From Desulfobulbaceae bacterium (GTDB lineage Bacteria; Desulfobacterota; Desulfobulbia; Desulfobulbales; Desulfobulbaceae): 5,364 nt of DNA. The stretch is from contig SKJK01000128.1 in the NCBI GenBank assembly GCA_007121995.1, forward strand, positions 1-5,364, read 5' to 3'. The position numbers and the translations under genes are program-made. Shown in pieces: positions 4,182 through 5,364 of the stretch. The first letter of the stretch is position 1. Each line of letters starts with the position of its first letter. The notes beneath the pieces are model-generated. The model saw nothing but the letters and a program-made list of their open reading frames with translations, did no database searches and was not told the origin of the DNA.

Positions 4182-5348
4182 ATGAACGTACATGACTCGT
4201 TTCGTACAACCCAGGTGGGTTCCTGGCCCCGTTCCAGAACCATGCTCAAAGCCCTGCGAGGCTATCAGAAAAAAACGATCTCCCGGGAAGAGTTCACAAA
4301 GGTCGCCGAGGAGGAGATCCGCCGTACCGTCTCGCTCCAGGAGCAGGCCGGGCTAGATATCCTGGTTGACGGTGAGCACCGGCGGGAAAGTTTTTATGCC
4401 TTCATCACCGACAAGGTTGCCGGCAGTCAGTTGATGTCGCTGGCCGAGATGCTCGATTTTGTCGAGGACAAAGCCGAGTTCGAGGAAATGCTCAGGACCA
4501 TGGACATGCCGGCTTCGGCGGTGAAGAACCCCACCTGTACCGGCAAGCTGTCAAGGCGCGAGCCGCTTGCCCTGGAGGACCTGCATTTTCTGCGCACCCT
4601 GACCGACAAGGCTGTCAAAATCACTCTGCCGGGTCCCTATCTGTTGACCCGGTCCATGTGGGTCGGCGCTCTCACCCGTCAGGCCTACACCAGTCCCGAA
4701 GAAATGGCGGATGATATTGTCCGCATGCTGCGCGAGGAACTCATCGACCTGCGTGATGCGGGCTGCGATTTCGTCCAGTTCGACGAGCCGGTGCTCACCG
4801 AAGTGGTCATGTCGGAGGAGTGCGACCGTCGCACCTTCATGTGAGCGACCCTTGCTACCCGCCGTGATGCGGGTAAGGAACTGCAATTTGCCGCTGAGCT
4901 CATCAACCGCATTGTCAAGGATGTTGATGGCGTCCGCACCGGGGTTCACGTCTGCCGCGGCAACTGGAGCCGGCAGGAGGAGGTCCTCCTCACCGGAGAT
5001 TACGTCCGCTTGCTCCCGGCCCTGGAACCGATGCGGGTCGACCAGTTTGTGCTTGAATACGCTACCCCAAGGGCAGGTGATATTGACGTAGTCGGTCGAG
5101 TGTTGTCGGATCGGGAATTGGGGCTGGGGGTCGTCAACCCCCGCACCGACGAAGTGGAATCAGTGGCCGCCATAGTGGCCAAGGCTGAAAAGGCACTGGA
5201 ATTTTACCGGCCAAACCAGTTGTTTCTCAATACCGACTGCGGCTTTGGCTGCTTTGCCGGCCGCTCGGTCAATGTCGAGGAGGTTGCTTACCGCAAGCTC
5301 TGCGCCATCGTCGAACCGGCGCAAATGCTCCGCCGCAGGTACGGCTGA
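4182..5348 (+). CDS. MetE-like methyltransferase, probable selenoprotein (Sec221 at TGA 4842-4844)
   Basis: A 388-codon frame of the cobalamin-independent methionine synthase superfamily (COG0620-like, single C-terminal-type barrel). Such zinc enzymes move a methyl or alkyl group to or from a thiol. The N-terminus has TTQVGSWPRS (9-18), followed by LVDGEHRRESF (61-71), and FVQFDEPVL (197-205) corresponds to the substrate-binding Asp-Glu-Pro. An in-frame TGA at codon 221 follows RTFM. The frame then continues unbroken through GVHVCRGNWS (254-263; zinc ligands His256 and Cys258), LEYATPRAG (291-299; Glu292) and NTDCGFGC (350-357; Cys353), ending at TGA 5346-5348. The half before TGA 4842 lacks every zinc ligand, so neither half should work alone. 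A SECIS-like hairpin follows the TGA. From memory, relatives have Cys at this position (RTFMC-type). Standard callers would split it at 4844 and 5010. The alternative is a nonsense mutation or sequencing error, less likely given the hairpin. The true methyl donor and acceptor are unknown; it lacks the N-terminal half of full-length MetE. Confidence 0.75.
4842..4878 (+). promoter_or_regulatory. Candidate bacterial SECIS element
   Basis: Right after the in-frame TGA (4842-4844), TACCCGC (4856-4862) pairs perfectly with GCGGGTA (4869-4875) around the 6-nt loop CGTGAT (4863-4868). CCT (4850-4852) can pair with AGG (4876-4878) below a 3-nt bulge TGC. The loop begins 18 nt after the TGA and has G at its second position. 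Published bacterial SECIS models ask for a loop roughly 16-37 nt from the UGA, with a G among its first two bases. The element lies inside the coding region, as in bacterial selenoprotein mRNAs such as fdhF. It would bind SelB. Confidence 0.65.
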
Positions 5349-5364
5349 GCAGGGCACAACAGTC

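Noticed and set aside
5010..5348. A separate 112-residue gene starting at TTG 5010.
   Set aside because: It is the C-terminal continuation of the MetE-like frame, in the same phase. It has no ribosome binding site and begins in the middle of a domain.

Overview
The window looks like a chromosomal segment of a Gram-negative, probably sulfur-metabolising bacterium. I lean towards Desulfobacterota (a Desulfobulbales-like deltaproteobacterium), because of moderately high GC, an exported rhodanese, DsrE/TusA-type sulfur-carrier genes and an apparent selenocysteine codon. The lineage is inferred from gene content, not from a marker gene.

Layout: (1) Positions 1-497, minus strand: the first ~165 residues of the membrane diadenylate cyclase CdaA, cut by the window's left edge just at the catalytic motif. 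(2) Positions 679-1689, plus strand: a small FMN nitroreductase-family enzyme, followed 30 bp later by a small membrane protein of the PGPGW type. (3) Positions 1773-2204, minus strand: an exported single-domain rhodanese-like protein, convergent with the previous pair, with a good sigma70-like promoter near 2290-2318. (4) Positions 2205-2721: a 517-bp intergenic region, AT-rich in its middle, holding the rhodanese promoter and a probable long leader with four successive inverted repeats. (5) Positions 2722-5348, plus strand: a tight four-gene operon of a TusA-like protein, a DsrE-family protein, a TusA-like/OsmC-like fusion and a MetE-like (cobalamin-independent methionine synthase family) methyltransferase.

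The main result is in the last gene. It appears split by an in-frame TGA at 4842-4844, but the same frame stays open for a further 167 codons that carry the zinc-site motifs of the family (His-Val-Cys, Glu-Tyr, Asp-Cys-Gly). Eleven bases after the TGA begins a perfect 7-bp stem with a 6-nt loop that has G at its second position, which fits the bacterial SECIS pattern. I therefore annotate one 388-residue selenoprotein (Sec221), not a pseudogene or two genes.

The operon joins three small sulfur-carrier-type proteins to a thiol-methyltransferase-type barrel. Both TusA-like domains carry Cys-Gly in place of the classical Cys-Pro motif, and the OsmC domain appears to have Ser at both positions normally occupied by its catalytic cysteines. 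A working model, which is inference only, is a persulfide or selenide relay that delivers to or takes from a zinc- and selenocysteine-dependent methyltransferase. The oppositely oriented rhodanese gene across the intergenic region could supply sulfane sulfur in the periplasm, but nothing in the sequence links it directly to the operon.
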